Positions 1 to 8,589 of a DNA stretch of 64,000 nucleotides are shown in pieces (position 1 is the stretch's first letter; each line of letters opens with the position of its first letter). This DNA comes from Phenylobacterium sp. CCH9-H3 (GTDB taxonomy: Bacteria > Pseudomonadota > Alphaproteobacteria > Caulobacterales > Caulobacteraceae): positions 1-64,000 of the forward strand of contig NZ_LSJI01000176.1 of assembly GCF_001557235.1 (NCBI RefSeq), given 5' to 3'. Both the position numbers and the translations under genes were made by a program. Under the pieces are notes generated by a model. The model was not told the DNA's origin and searched no databases. It saw only the letters and a program-made list of their open reading frames with translations.

Positions 1-60
1 GCCTACACGCGGTGCTGGAGGCCGCCGAGAAGCTGCCGGCCTCCAGCACCGCGTGTAGGC
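1..60. repeat. Perfect 24-bp inverted repeat (fold-back) at the window edge
   Basis: Bases 1-24 are the exact reverse complement of bases 37-60, separated by a 12-base loop. The arm 37-60 lies in frame within the start of a LysR-type gene on the minus strand, and the loop still continues that frame sensibly. The outer arm (1-24) therefore re-copies the gene's own 5' region backwards. A short GGCCG/CGGCC match sits at the turning point. This is the pattern left by template switching or a chimeric contig end, although a real inverted duplication cannot be excluded. Confidence 0.9.
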
Positions 61-106
61 TCTGCATCAGGTCCCAGTCGGGCGTATTCGGCATACCCGT
101 ATGCAT
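25..106 (-). CDS. LysR-family transcriptional regulator, N-terminal fragment
   Basis: Read on the minus strand from ATG at 106 (or ATG at 94), the peptide contains PDWDLMQSLHAVLEAGSFSA. This is the typical start of the winged helix-turn-helix domain of LysR regulators. Only about 27 residues can be read before the sequence folds back on itself at base 24; the apparent residues beyond that are copied from the opposite arm and should not be trusted. The gene would extend leftwards beyond the window. Its target is unknown; leuC and the small gene at 134-412 are its nearest neighbours. The family call rests on a short but characteristic stretch. Confidence 0.6.
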
Positions 107-133
107 ACCGGTTTCCGACGCCCGCGGCAAAAA

Positions 134-412
134 TCAGGGCTCCTCGTAGACGATCAGCCAGCTGCCGTAGCGCCGGGCATTGGCCAGGGCCTCGCGGAAG
201 TCCTCCGGCATGGCGGCGGCGTCGATCACCTCGGCGGTGCGCAGGGCGCGGACCTGGGCGAAGCCATCGCGTTCCGCCTCCCGCACGGCGACCATCTCGG
301 CCGCGGCCGCATCATACACAGCGACGAAGGCCAGTATGGTCAGGGGCGGCGGGGCGCCGTTCTCCACCCCCTCCAGCGTGACCACGAACACCCCGGCCGG
401 CGTCTCATCCAT
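134..412 (-). CDS. Small conserved-looking protein of unknown function
   Basis: A 92-residue protein starting at ATG 412 and ending with TGA at 134-136. It has a beta-strand-rich N-terminal half (GVFVVTLEG, LTILAFVAVYD), a charged middle (VAVREAERDGFAQVRALR) and an aromatic end (RRYGSWLIVYEEP). The composition looks like a folded cytoplasmic protein and no signal peptide is seen. A longer version from an ATG 15 codons upstream (MGALAGRRITGYSP) is possible. It is divergent from leuC, with about 125 bases between the starts, and lies downstream of the LysR fragment on the same strand. I do not recognise the family. Confidence 0.55.
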   Translation of the reverse strand: MDETPAGVFVVTLEGVENGAPPPLTILAFVAVYDAAAAEMVAVREAERDGFAQVRALRTAEVIDAAAMPEDFREALANARRYGSWLIVYEEP

Positions 413-538
413 GGGGCTGTATCCCGTGATCCGGCGTCCAGCCAAAGCCCCCATCGCCGCCAGTTTACTTAGTGATCTAATGAAATGCGGCGTTGCAGCA
501 CTAGACGACCCGGCCCCGCCGGACCTACATGCACGGCC

Positions 539-1948
539 ATGGCCGGCAAGACCCTCTACGACAAGATCTGGGACGCGCACGTCGTCGACACGCAGGACGG
601 CGAAGCGATCCTCTACATCGATCTGCACCTCATCCACGAGGTGACCACGCCCCAGGCCTTCGCGGGCCTTCGCGCCAACCGCCGCGCGGTGCGCCGGCCG
701 GACCGGACGCTGGCGGTCGCCGACCATAACGTGCCGACCGAGGGCCAGGCCCTGGGCGTCGACGCCGTGGCCGACGAGGAGGCGCGGCTGCAGCTCCAGA
801 CCCTGGGCAGGAACGTGGAGGAGTACGGGATCGAGTACTTCCCGATGGGCGACATCCGCAACGGGATCGTCCACGTGGTCGGGCCTGAGCAGGGCCGCAC
901 CCAGCCGGGCATGACCATCGTCTGCGGCGACAGCCACACGTCCACTCACGGCGCGTTCGGCGCCCTGGCCCACGGCATCGGCACGTCCGAGGTCGAGCAC
1001 GTCCTGGCCACCCAGACCCTTCGCCAGAAGAAGGCCAAGAACTTCCGCGTCCGCATCGAGGGCGAGCCCGCCCCCGGCGTCGGCGCCAAGGACTACGCCC
1101 TGGCCGTCATCGGCGAGATCGGCACGGCCGGCGGCACCGGCTATGTGATCGAATACGCCGGATCGGCCGTGCGGGCCCTGTCGATGGAGGGCCGCATGAC
1201 CCTCTGCAACCTCACCATCGAGGGCGGCGCGCGCGCCGGCCTGGTCGCCCCCGACGAGACCACCTTCGCCTATCTGAAGGGCCGCCCGTCGACGCCGAAG
1301 GGCGGGGCCTGGGAGATGGCGCTGTCCTACTGGAAGACGTTCTTCAGCGACGAGGACGCCGTCTTCGACCGCGAGATCGTCCTGGACGCGGCCAAGATCG
1401 CGCCCACCGTCACCTGGGGCACCAGCCCCGAGGACGTGATCCCGGTCACCGGGACCGTGCCGTCGCCCGACAGCTTCGACACCCCCGACAAGCGGGCCTC
1501 GGCCGAACGGGCGCTGGAATACATGGGCCTTGCCGCCGGCCAGCCGATCACCGAGGCCAAGGTCGACGTGGTGTTCATCGGCTCCTGCACCAACAGCCGG
1601 ATCGAGGACCTGCGCAGCGCCGCGAAGATCGCGCAGGGCCGCAAGGTCGCGCCGGGCGTGCGCGCCATGATCGTCCCGGGGTCGGGCCTCGTCAGCGCCC
1701 AGGCCGAGGAAGAGGGCCTGGACGAGATCTTCAAGGCCGCCGGCTTCGAATGGCGCGAGCCCGGCTGCTCCATGTGCCTGGGCATGAACCCCGACCGCCT
1801 GACTAGTGGCCAGCGCTGCGCCTCCACCTCGAACCGCAACTTCGAGGGCCGCCAGGGCCGCGGCGGCCGCACCCATCTGATGAGCCCCGCCATGGCCGCC
1901 GCCGCCGCCATCGCCGGCCACATCGCCGACGTGCGCGACTTCCTGTGA
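539..1948 (+). CDS. leuC: 3-isopropylmalate dehydratase, large subunit
   Basis: LeuC pairs with LeuD to isomerise 2-isopropylmalate to 3-isopropylmalate in leucine synthesis, using a 4Fe-4S cluster. The 469-residue product has the usual length and starts [16 protein letters not shown]. The cluster ligands are visible as Cys350 (GSCTNSR) and Cys410/Cys413 ([11 protein letters not shown]), and the substrate-binding signature [15 protein letters not shown] follows near the C terminus. An in-frame extension back to 485 exists, but the start at 539 fits the family N terminus. It heads a tightly packed run that also holds leuD and leuB with three other genes between them. Confidence 0.97.
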   Translation: MAGKTLYDKIWDAHVVDTQDGEAILYIDLHLIHEVTTPQAFAGLRANRRAVRRPDRTLAVADHNVPTEGQALGVDAVADEEARLQLQTLGRNVEEYGIEYFPMGDIRNGIVHVVGPEQGRTQPGMTIVCGDSHTSTHGAFGALAHGIGTSEVEHVLATQTLRQKKAKNFRVRIEGEPAPGVGAKDYALAVIGEIGTAGGTGYVIEYAGSAVRALSMEGRMTLCNLTIEGGARAGLVAPDETTFAYLKGRPSTPKGGAWEMALSYWKTFFSDEDAVFDREIVLDAAKIAPTVTWGTSPEDVIPVTGTVPSPDSFDTPDKRASAERALEYMGLAAGQPITEAKVDVVFIGSCTNSRIEDLRSAAKIAQGRKVAPGVRAMIVPGSGLVSAQAEEEGLDEIFKAAGFEWREPGCSMCLGMNPDRLTSGQRCASTSNRNFEGRQGRGGRTHLMSPAMAAAAAIAGHIADVRDFL

Positions 1949-1958
1949 GGATTTTCCC

Positions 1959-2804
1959 GTGATTAGCGGCCTCGACCACGTCGCCCTCGCGGTCCGCGAC
2001 CTGGACGCGGCGGTCGACGGCTATGCGCGCCTGTTCGGCGTCACGCCCGAGTGGATGGGCCGCGGCGGCGGCGTGCGCCAAGCCTGGTTCCAGTTCCCGA
2101 ACATGGCGCTGGACCTGATCGCGCCGGAGGGTGAGGGCCCGTTCGCGGACGGGATCCGGGCGCACCTGGACGCCTCCGGCGAGGGCGTGTGGGCCCTGGC
2201 CTTCGCCAGCGACGATCTGGCCGGCGACGTGAAGCTGCTGAACCGGCGGGGGATCCCGGCGAGCGAACCGGCGCCCGTGAGCACGACCGCCGATGACGGC
2301 CGCACCCGTGAATGGCTCGGATCGCGCCTCGACGCGGGCGCCACGGGCGGTATGCGCCTCCTGCTGATGGCGGAGCCCGCCCAGCCTTGGCCTCTGGCGC
2401 CGCCCGCGACCGAGGCGCCGGTCACCGAGCTGGACCACGTCGTGGTGATGACGCCGAACGTCGACCGGGCCCTGGCCGTCTATGGCGCCAAGCTGGGCCT
2501 CGACCTGCGGCTGGACCGCGAGAACCCCAAGTGGAACGCGCGCCAGCTATTCTTCAAGGTCGGCCGGACCGTCATCGAGATGGGCGCCAAGATCGGCGCG
2601 CCGCCGACCGACGCCCCGGACCGCTCCGGCGGCCTCGCCTGGCGGGTCGCCGACCCGCACGCGGCCCAGGCGCGGATCGCCGCCGCCGGCTTCGACGTCT
2701 CCGAGGTCCGGACGGGACGCAAGCCCGGCACCCACGTCTTCACCGTCCGCAACGCCCCCGCGGGCGTCCCGACGATCCTGCTCAGCGCCGAGCCTGCCGC
2801 ATGA
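1959..2804 (+). CDS. VOC-superfamily (glyoxalase/dioxygenase fold) protein, two modules
   Basis: A 281-residue protein starting with GTG 10 bases after leuC. It holds two vicinal-oxygen-chelate modules: residues about 3-130 (GLDHVALAVRDLDAAVDGY, typical VOC opening) and about 150-280 (ELDHVVVMTPNVDRALAVYG). Such proteins use a beta-alpha-beta-beta-beta fold to bind a metal or a small ligand. The substrate cannot be read from sequence. Its stop overlaps the next start (ATGA at 2801), so it is translated with the leu genes. A role in leucine synthesis is not known for this family, so co-transcription may be incidental. Related names in databases are glyoxalase-like or 4-hydroxyphenylpyruvate dioxygenase-like domain protein. 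Confidence 0.85.
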   Translation: MISGLDHVALAVRDLDAAVDGYARLFGVTPEWMGRGGGVRQAWFQFPNMALDLIAPEGEGPFADGIRAHLDASGEGVWALAFASDDLAGDVKLLNRRGIPASEPAPVSTTADDGRTREWLGSRLDAGATGGMRLLLMAEPAQPWPLAPPATEAPVTELDHVVVMTPNVDRALAVYGAKLGLDLRLDRENPKWNARQLFFKVGRTVIEMGAKIGAPPTDAPDRSGGLAWRVADPHAAQARIAAAGFDVSEVRTGRKPGTHVFTVRNAPAGVPTILLSAEPAA

Positions 2805-3721
2805 AGCGCCTGATGCTCGCCTTCGCAGCGGTCGCCCTGGCGCCGGCCGCCGCCAATGCCGTCGACCTGCCGGTCAGGCTGCGCGACGGCGCGACCTGGA
2901 CGCAGACGAGCGTGCATTCGCGCACCGACGTCCGCAACGGCGCGACCCGCGCCTCTAAAACCACCGGCGTGACCAAGGCGACCTATCGCAAGGACGGCGC
3001 CGCGGGCTCGCTGCGGCTGGACTTCGTCTCGTTCGATGTGGAAGGCGCGGATGCGGCGACGCGGGAGGGGCTCGCGGCGAAGGCCAGGCTCGTCTATCCC
3101 GCCGTGCTGGAGGTGGACGAAACGCTCGTGCCGACGCGAGTGCGCGATTGGCCGCGGATGCGCGAGACGATTTTCGATGCACTGGCGGGCACGCTGCCCG
3201 AACCCCGCGCGCTGGAGGCAGCCAAGGCGAGCTTCGCGTCCATGGACGACGCCCAGGCCGCCACCCTGTTCAAGGAACAGGGTCTGGTCGCCCTCGGACA
3301 AGGCACGGGCCTGGAGCCCGGCGAAGTCCGCGCCTACGACAGCGAAGTTCCGAATATTCTCGGCGGACCGCCCATCCTCGCGTCCGGCTCGTTCCGTCTG
3401 GAGTCGGTCGACAAGGCCAAGGGCCGGGCCGTGGTGACGTGGAACCAGACGCCGGATCCGGCGTCCATGACGGCAAGCCTCAAGGCGTCGCTGGACGCCA
3501 TGATCGCCCGCGTCGCGCCGGAGAAGCAGGCCGAGGCCAAGGCTCAATTCGCCGATCTGATCCTGGAGCGGCAGGAAAGCTGCCGCTACGAGATCGATAT
3601 CCCGACGGGCCTGGCCACCACCACCGACTGCACTGTGGAAATCCGAAGCGGCCTGAAGACTCAAGCCGCCCAGCGCACCGAGCGCTGGGTGATCACCCAA
3701 TCCCTCCCGGAAGCCCGCTGA
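2801..3721 (+). CDS. Secreted protein of unknown function inside the leu operon
   Basis: A 306-residue protein starting at ATG 2801, overlapping the VOC stop by 4 bases. Residues 1-20 form a clear signal peptide ([20 protein letters not shown], cleavage after ANA), so it should be periplasmic. The mature part contains many short beta-strand-like segments, an acidic helical middle and a C-terminal part with two cysteines ([15 protein letters not shown]) that could form a disulphide. I do not recognise a domain. Its stop codon overlaps the leuD start by one base (TGATG), which implies translational coupling with leuD. Confidence 0.75.
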   Translation: MKRLMLAFAAVALAPAAANAVDLPVRLRDGATWTQTSVHSRTDVRNGATRASKTTGVTKATYRKDGAAGSLRLDFVSFDVEGADAATREGLAAKARLVYPAVLEVDETLVPTRVRDWPRMRETIFDALAGTLPEPRALEAAKASFASMDDAQAATLFKEQGLVALGQGTGLEPGEVRAYDSEVPNILGGPPILASGSFRLESVDKAKGRAVVTWNQTPDPASMTASLKASLDAMIARVAPEKQAEAKAQFADLILERQESCRYEIDIPTGLATTTDCTVEIRSGLKTQAAQRTERWVITQSLPEAR

Positions 3722-4332
3722 TGGAAGCCTTCACCCGCCTCGACGCCAAGGCCGCGCCCCTGCCGCTGGCCAACATCGACACCGACCAGATCATCCCCAA
3801 GCAGTTCCTGAAGACAGTGGAGCGCAAGGGCCTGGCGAAGGGCCTGTTCTACGAATACCGCTTCGACGAGCAGGGGAAGGAGAACCCCGACTTCGTCCTG
3901 AACCAGCCGGCCTATAAGGGCGCGGGCGTCCTGGTCGCCGGCGACAACTTCGGCTGCGGCAGCTCGCGCGAGCATGCCCCCTGGGCGCTGATGGACTTCG
4001 GGATCAAGTGCGTGATCTCCACCAGCTTCGCGGACATCTTCTACAACAACTGCTTCCAGAACGGCCTGCTGCCCGTGGTGCTCAAGGCCCACGAGGTGCA
4101 GCAGCTGATGGACGAGGCCCGCGGCGGCAATCACGTCACCAGCATCGACCTGGAGGCCCAGACGGTGACCTCCCCGTCGGGCGCGGTCTTCACCTTCGAG
4201 ATCGACGCCCAGCGCAAGGCCAAGATGCTGCAGGGCCTGGACGCCATCGGCGAGACGCTGCAGGCGGCGCCCGCGATCGACCTCTATGAGCAGAAGCGCG
4301 CCCTGGACCGGCCCTGGCTGGAGCGCGCGTGA
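3721..4332 (+). CDS. leuD: 3-isopropylmalate dehydratase, small subunit
   Basis: The 203-residue small subunit completes the LeuCD dehydratase. The family hallmarks are present: [15 protein letters not shown] near the N terminus, the swivel-domain motif [17 protein letters not shown], and [17 protein letters not shown]. Length and ends match LeuD. The ATG at 3721 overlaps the preceding stop by one base. The stop at 4330-4332 overlaps the GTG start of the next small gene, so the gene lies in an unbroken translational chain with its neighbours. Confidence 0.97.
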   Translation: MEAFTRLDAKAAPLPLANIDTDQIIPKQFLKTVERKGLAKGLFYEYRFDEQGKENPDFVLNQPAYKGAGVLVAGDNFGCGSSREHAPWALMDFGIKCVISTSFADIFYNNCFQNGLLPVVLKAHEVQQLMDEARGGNHVTSIDLEAQTVTSPSGAVFTFEIDAQRKAKMLQGLDAIGETLQAAPAIDLYEQKRALDRPWLERA

Positions 4333-4631
4333 GCATCCTGATCGCCGGCACGGTGCGTGTGCCGCGGGAGAACCTGGAGGCCTTCCGCCCGCACATGGAG
4401 GCCATGCTAGCCGCCAGCCGCGCGGAGGACGGGTGCCTCACCTATTCCTACGCGGTCGATGTCGAGGACCCGGGCCTGATCCGGGTGTTCGAGGCCTGGC
4501 GGGACGAGGCGGCGCTGCAGGCGCACTTTCAGACGGCCCATATGGCCGCCTGGCGCGCGGCCTGGCCGCAGTTCGGGGTTTCCGATCGCCGCCTCTCGCT
4601 CTACGAGGTCGCCGCGGAACGCGCGCTCTAG
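4329..4631 (+). CDS. Antibiotic biosynthesis monooxygenase (ABM) domain protein
   Basis: A 100-residue protein starting at GTG 4329, overlapping the leuD stop by 4 bases. The pattern [20 protein letters not shown], then [36 protein letters not shown] and a final LSLYEV strand is the ferredoxin-like ABM fold. Members include cofactor-free quinol oxidases (YgiN-like) and haem-degrading enzymes. The aromatic and histidine residues in the [11 protein letters not shown] segment fit a YgiN-like putative quinol monooxygenase, but the substrate is inference. It sits between leuD and leuB and is likely co-transcribed with them. Confidence 0.85.
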   Translation: MSILIAGTVRVPRENLEAFRPHMEAMLAASRAEDGCLTYSYAVDVEDPGLIRVFEAWRDEAALQAHFQTAHMAAWRAAWPQFGVSDRRLSLYEVAAERAL

Positions 4632-4646
4632 CTTTCGGGGATACCC

Positions 4647-5699
4647 ATGACCGACCTGCTGCTCCTGCCCGGCGACGGGATCGGGCCCGAGGTGACGGCG
4701 CAGGTGCGCCGCGTGGCGGAGACGCTCACGCCCGACCTCGCCATCGGGGAGCGGCTGTTCGGGGGCTGCAGCTACGACGCCCATGGCACACCGCTGACCG
4801 ACGAGACCCTCGCCGCCGCCAAGGCCGCCAAGGCCGTGCTGATGGGCGCCGTCGGCGGGCCGAAGTGGGTGGATGCGCCCCGGGACAAGCGCCCCGAGGC
4901 GGGCCTTCTGAACCTGCGCGCCGGCATGAACGTCTTCGCCAACCTGCGCCCGGCGCTCTGCTTCCAGCCGCTGGCCGACGCCTCCAGCCTGAAGCGCGAA
5001 CTGGTTGAAGGCCTGGACTTCATGATCGTCCGCGAGCTGACCGGCGGCATCTATTTCGGCGAGCCCCGCTTCATCGAGGACCTGCCCGGCGGCGGCCAGC
5101 GGGCCGTGGACACCCAGGTCTACACCACCGCCGAGATCGAACGGGTGGCCCGGGTGGCTTTCGAACTCGCCCGCGGCCGGCGCAACAAGGTCCATAGCGC
5201 CGAGAAGTCCAACGTGATGGACTCCGGCCTACTGTGGCGGCGGGTGGTCACCGACCTGCACAAACGCGAATACGCCGATGTCGAGCTGGAGCACATCCTG
5301 GCCGACAACGCGGCCATGCAGATCGTCAAGAACCCCAAGCAGTTCGACGTCATGGTCACCGACAACCTGTTCGGCGACATCCTGTCGGACGCGGCGGCCC
5401 AGCTGACGGGCTCGCTGGGCATGCTGCCCTCGGCGGCCCTGGGCGTGGCCGGAACACCGGGCCTCTATGAGCCGATCCACGGCTCGGCGCCGGACATCGC
5501 GGGTAAGGGCGTGGCCAATCCGCTGGCGGCGATCCTGTCGTTCGAGATGGCGCTGCGCTGGTCGCTGGACCGCGCCGCCGAGGCCGACCGCCTGTTCGCC
5601 GCGGTCGAAAAGGCCCTGGAGACCGGCGCCCGCACCCGCGACCTGGGAGGCACGCTTTCCACCGCCCAGATGGGCGATGCGGTGCTGGCGGCGCTTTAG
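4647..5699 (+). CDS. leuB: 3-isopropylmalate dehydrogenase
   Basis: LeuB oxidises and decarboxylates 3-isopropylmalate with NAD+ to give 2-ketoisocaproate. The 350-residue product begins with the [13 protein letters not shown] signature. It carries MGAVGGPKW, the substrate-loop arginines ([27 protein letters not shown]) and the catalytic Tyr-Lys region (DKSNVMDS-like stretch, [17 protein letters not shown]). The NAD-binding [17 protein letters not shown] and [15 protein letters not shown] segments follow. A 15-base gap after the ABM gene contains a GGGGA ribosome-binding sequence. It is the last gene of the leu run; a palindromic repeat lies just after its stop. Confidence 0.97.
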   Translation: MTDLLLLPGDGIGPEVTAQVRRVAETLTPDLAIGERLFGGCSYDAHGTPLTDETLAAAKAAKAVLMGAVGGPKWVDAPRDKRPEAGLLNLRAGMNVFANLRPALCFQPLADASSLKRELVEGLDFMIVRELTGGIYFGEPRFIEDLPGGGQRAVDTQVYTTAEIERVARVAFELARGRRNKVHSAEKSNVMDSGLLWRRVVTDLHKREYADVELEHILADNAAMQIVKNPKQFDVMVTDNLFGDILSDAAAQLTGSLGMLPSAALGVAGTPGLYEPIHGSAPDIAGKGVANPLAAILSFEMALRWSLDRAAEADRLFAAVEKALETGARTRDLGGTLSTAQMGDAVLAAL

Positions 5700-5703
5700 G
5701 CCA

Positions 5704-5778
5704 GCGCCCCTCCGTCAGCTTCGCTGCCCCCTCCCCCGCTGCACGGGGGAGGGGGACCACGAAGTGGTGGAGGGGGCG
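5704..5778. repeat. Palindromic REP-like repeat, two units head to head
   Basis: Two related units of about 34 bases face each other around a GCTGCAC loop between the converging leuB and MarR-GNAT genes. Each unit reads outwards as GGGGGAGG, then a small hairpin with a GAA loop (CAGCGAAGCTG in one, ACCACGAAGTGGT in the other), then GGAGGGGGC. The same unit structure recurs at 15181-15269, 17059-17115 and 17535-17591. The whole region can also fold into one long stem and might serve as a bidirectional terminator. Confidence 0.85.
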
Positions 5779-5794
5779 TTCGGCCGGCTCAATC

Positions 5795-6712
5795 CTACAG
5801 CACCAGCTTCCACGTCTCCGACACCTCGGGCTTGCCGAAGTCGTCGTGGACGTAGCTGTCGACGAGCTTGAAGCCCGCGGCGGCGTAGATCGCCCGGGCG
5901 GCGGTCAGCACCTCGTGGGTCCAGAGGACGATCTCGCGGTAGCCCTTCTCGCGGGCGAAGGCGATGCACTCGTCCACCAGCCGCCTGCCCAGGCCCTCGC
6001 CCCGCGCCGCCGGCTCCAGGAGCAGCAGGCGCAGGCGCGCCACGCCCTCCCCCTCGCGGACCATGAACACCGAGCCCACGCGCTCGCCGCCACGCTCGGC
6101 GATCCAGCAGCGCTCCCAGTCGGGATCGAAGTTGTCCAGGAAGTCGGCGCAGATGCGGGCGGTCACGGCCTCGATCTTCGGCGCCCAGCCATAGGCCTGG
6201 CCGTAGAAGACGCCGTGGCGCTCGGTCACCCAACCCATGTCGCCGACGGCGTGGGGGCGCAGCACGATGGGCGGCTTGGCGGCCTGGGGCGCCAGCAACG
6301 CCTGGGCGGTGTCCAAAGCGCCGGCCAGCTCCGCCTTCTGCGGCGAGGACAAGCCGCCGATCATGGCCTCGACCCGCTCGACCGTCCGCGCGTTCAGGCT
6401 GGCGAAGAAGGCCGCGCCCTGGGGCGTGAGGCTCAGGGTCACGCTGCGGCCGTCGCTGGGGGAGCGGGCGCGCGCCACCAGCCCGTCGCGCTCCAGCCGC
6501 CCCAGCATGCGGCTGAGATACCCCGCGTCCAGGTCCAGGGCCTGGGCGATCGCGCTGGGCGTGACGCCGGCGCCGTGGGCGATCTCATACAGCACCCGGT
6601 TCTCGGCCAGGGTGTAGGGGCCGCCCATGTAGCTGCGTTCCAGGACGCCGATGGCGCGGGTGTAGAAGCGGTTGAAGCGGCGGACCGCCGCCACGGTGTC
6701 GATCTGGGCCAT
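5795..6712 (-). CDS. MarR-type regulator fused to a GNAT acetyltransferase
   Basis: A 305-residue bifunctional protein. Residues about 1-140 form a MarR winged helix-turn-helix domain (YTLAENRVLYEIAHGAGVTP, then SAIAQALDLDAGYLSRMLGR, and the wing SPSDGRSVTLSLTPQG). Residues about 150-305 form a GNAT acetyltransferase domain with the acetyl-CoA loop LRLLLLEPAARGEGLGRRLV and the C-terminal AARAIYAAAGFKLV. This architecture is known in alphaproteobacteria. The acetyl acceptor is not evident. The gene is divergent from the EVE gene. A perfect palindrome, 22 bases upstream of its start, is the likely autoregulatory operator. Confidence 0.93.
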   Translation of the reverse strand: MAQIDTVAAVRRFNRFYTRAIGVLERSYMGGPYTLAENRVLYEIAHGAGVTPSAIAQALDLDAGYLSRMLGRLERDGLVARARSPSDGRSVTLSLTPQGAAFFASLNARTVERVEAMIGGLSSPQKAELAGALDTAQALLAPQAAKPPIVLRPHAVGDMGWVTERHGVFYGQAYGWAPKIEAVTARICADFLDNFDPDWERCWIAERGGERVGSVFMVREGEGVARLRLLLLEPAARGEGLGRRLVDECIAFAREKGYREIVLWTHEVLTAARAIYAAAGFKLVDSYVHDDFGKPEVSETWKLVL

Positions 6713-6733
6713 GACGCATTGGGGCCGCAGTTG

Positions 6734-6748
6734 CTTGACTTAGTCAAG
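6734..6748. promoter_or_regulatory. Palindromic operator, probably for the MarR-GNAT protein
   Basis: CTTGAC-TTA-GTCAAG is a perfect 6-3-6 inverted repeat in the 116-base gap between the divergent MarR-GNAT and EVE genes. MarR proteins bind such short palindromes as dimers and usually autoregulate. The TTGAC half could also overlap a -35 element. The assignment to this regulator is inference from position and symmetry. Confidence 0.7.
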
Positions 6749-6828
6749 TATCCTTGGGTCCCTTTCGGCCCTAGTCGCCATCACATCGGCCATGCCATGG
6801 TCCCGTCCCGGAAGCAGCGAGGGACGCC

Positions 6829-7239
6829 ATGGGAGCCTATTGGCTGGTGAAGTCGGAGCCCGCGAAATACGCCTATGCCGACCTGGTGCGCGACGGGAAG
6901 ACGGTCTGGGACGGCGTGCGCAACAACGCCGCCGCCCTGCACCTGAAGGCCATGAAGGTCGGCGACGAGGTGCTCTACTACCACTCGCAGGAGGGGCTGG
7001 CGGTGGTGGGCGTCGCCAAGGTGGTGCGCGAGGCCTTTCCCGACGAGACCGATCCCGCCGGCCGTTTCGTGGCCGTCGAGCTGGCGCCGGTTCGCGAGCT
7101 GAAGCGGCCGGTCACGCTGCAGGAGATGAAGGCCAACCCCGCCCTCTCCGCCCTGGAGATGATCCGCCAGGGACGCTTGTCGGTTTCGCCCGTGCGCCCT
7201 AACGAGTGGGCGGCGATCCAGAAGATGGCGGAAAGCTGA
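6829..7239 (+). CDS. EVE domain-containing protein
   Basis: A 136-residue protein consisting of a single EVE domain (PUA-like fold), with the typical opening YWLVKSEPAKYAYADLVRDG, then WDGVRNNAAALHLKAMKVGD and VLYYHSQEGLAVVGVAKVV. EVE domains bind modified nucleobases in DNA or RNA; this stand-alone housekeeping type (also called thymocyte nuclear protein 1-like) is widespread in proteobacteria. A strong GCAGCGAGGGA ribosome-binding stretch precedes ATG 6829. Its stop overlaps the next start by one base (TGATG at 7237-7241). Confidence 0.93.
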   Translation: MGAYWLVKSEPAKYAYADLVRDGKTVWDGVRNNAAALHLKAMKVGDEVLYYHSQEGLAVVGVAKVVREAFPDETDPAGRFVAVELAPVRELKRPVTLQEMKANPALSALEMIRQGRLSVSPVRPNEWAAIQKMAES

Positions 7240-8003
7240 TGGCCGGCTGGATGCGCCTGGCGGCCGTCGCCGCGGCGGTTGGGCTGGCGGGCCCCGCCTG
7301 CGCCCAGAAGCCGGAGGACACCGAGATGCACAGCCCCGCGCCGCCCGTGGTCACGCCTGGCGCCCAGCCCGGCGCGCCGCCCTCTGACGCCGTGGTGCTG
7401 TTCGACGGCCGGGACCTCCGCGAATGGGTGGCGGTCAAGGATAAGGGCCCGGCCGGCTGGGCCGTCGAGGACGGCGCCATGGTGGTGAAGCTGGCCGCCG
7501 GCAACATCGAGACCAAGCGGACCTTCGGCAGCTACCAGCTGCACATCGAATGGCGCGTCCCGGCGGGGGTTGCTGGGTCGGGCCAGCTGCGCGGCAACAG
7601 CGGGGTCTTCCTGGCCTCCACCGGGCCGGGTGATGCGGGCTATGAGCTGCAGATCCTCGATTCCTACCGCAACGAGACCTACGTGAACGGCCAGGCGGCC
7701 AGCCTCTACAAGCAGGCCCCGCCGCTCGCGAACGCCATGCGGCCGCCCGGCGAGTGGCAGGTCTACGACGTGGTCTGGACCGCGCCCACCTTCGCGCCTG
7801 ACGGACAGGTGAAGACGCCCGCCAGGGTCACCGCCTTCCACAACGGCGTGCTGGTGCAGAACAACGTCGCCCTGGCCGGGCCCACCCGCTTTATCGGCAA
7901 GCCGGCGTATGCGCCGCACGGCCGCGCCCCCATCAAGCTGCAGGCCCACGCCGGAGGCGGGCCGGTCAGCTTCCGCAACATCTGGGTGCGGCCGCTGGAC
8001 TGA
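7239..8003 (+). CDS. Secreted 3-keto-disaccharide hydrolase (DUF1080) family protein
   Basis: A 254-residue protein with an N-terminal signal peptide (MAGWMRLAAVAAAVGLAGPA, cleavage near CAQ) and a DUF1080 jelly-roll domain. The family pattern is visible: VVLFDGRDLREWVAV, WAVEDGAMVVK, KRTFGSYQLHIEWRVP, GNSGVFLA, YELQILDS and the final VSFRNIWVRPLD. Members hydrolyse 3-keto glycosides or bind glucans in the periplasm. The start at 7239, coupled to the EVE stop, gives a clean signal peptide; an upstream in-frame start inside the EVE gene would not. The substrate is not determined by the sequence. Confidence 0.88.
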   Translation: MAGWMRLAAVAAAVGLAGPACAQKPEDTEMHSPAPPVVTPGAQPGAPPSDAVVLFDGRDLREWVAVKDKGPAGWAVEDGAMVVKLAAGNIETKRTFGSYQLHIEWRVPAGVAGSGQLRGNSGVFLASTGPGDAGYELQILDSYRNETYVNGQAASLYKQAPPLANAMRPPGEWQVYDVVWTAPTFAPDGQVKTPARVTAFHNGVLVQNNVALAGPTRFIGKPAYAPHGRAPIKLQAHAGGGPVSFRNIWVRPLD

Positions 8004-8008
8004 GGGGC

Positions 8009-8407
8009 TCAGGCCTGAATGGTCATCTGGGTCTGGATGACGAGGGCCAGCAGCTTGCCCTCGGCGCTGGTGATGCGGGTCTGCCAGACCGACGAGCGCC
8101 GGCCCACGTGCAACGGCGTCGCCTCGCCTTCCACGGTGGAGCCCACCGGCGCGCCGCCGAGAAAGTTGGTCTTGCTCTCCAGCGTGGTGGTCCGTGCGCC
8201 CTCCGGCAGGTTCAGCACGCCGCCGATGGCGCCCAGGGCGTCGGCGAAGGCCATGAAGGCGCCCCCGTGCAGGATGCCGCCGGCGGTGCAGAGGTCCTCG
8301 CGCACGACCAGCCGGCCGCGCACCCGGTCCTTCGTCCGCTCCACGATCTCGACGCCCATGAGGTTGGCGAAAGGCATGCCGGTGTCGGCCAAGGTCGTCT
8401 CCTCCAC
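8009..8407 (-). CDS. Hotdog-fold thioesterase (PaaI family)
   Basis: The core MPFANLMGVEIVERTKDRVR, LCTAGGILHGGAFMAFADAL, LESKTNFLGGAPVGSTVEGE and SVWQTRITSAEGKLLALV is a PaaI/YdiI-type hotdog thioesterase. The GGILHGGAFMAFAD segment is the central helix that carries the catalytic acidic and glycine residues. I chose GTG 8407 (VEETTLADTGMPF), giving 132 residues. A start at ATG 8476 would add a low-complexity arginine-rich stretch and would run through a perfect palindrome, so it is less likely. The acyl-CoA substrate is unknown. The gene is divergent from asd. Confidence 0.88.
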   Translation of the reverse strand: MEETTLADTGMPFANLMGVEIVERTKDRVRGRLVVREDLCTAGGILHGGAFMAFADALGAIGGVLNLPEGARTTTLESKTNFLGGAPVGSTVEGEATPLHVGRRSSVWQTRITSAEGKLLALVIQTQMTIQA

Positions 8408-8445
8408 GATCTGACGCCGGCTTAGCCGCCGGCCCTGCACAAGAC

Positions 8446-8464
8446 CATGACCTCGCAGGTCATG
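8446..8464. promoter_or_regulatory. Perfect palindrome upstream of the thioesterase gene
   Basis: CATGACCT-CGC-AGGTCATG is an 8-3-8 perfect inverted repeat 39 bases upstream of the chosen thioesterase start, in the gap before divergent asd. No poly-T follows on either strand, so an operator is more likely than a terminator. No regulator is assigned. Confidence 0.55.
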
Positions 8465-8589
8465 ACGGGCAGGCATCTTCCATCCGACGCGCGTGAGCCT
8501 ATCTGAATGACGCGTCAGGTTCGCTTGGTTGCCTTGAGGGGCGGCAAGGCGTAACGGGACGCTCCCTCAAGTTCATAAGGAAGACGCCA

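Noticed and set aside
413..538. Leader-peptide attenuator in front of leuC
   Set aside because: No short frame with a run of leucine codons and no terminator/antiterminator pair could be found in the 126-base gap.
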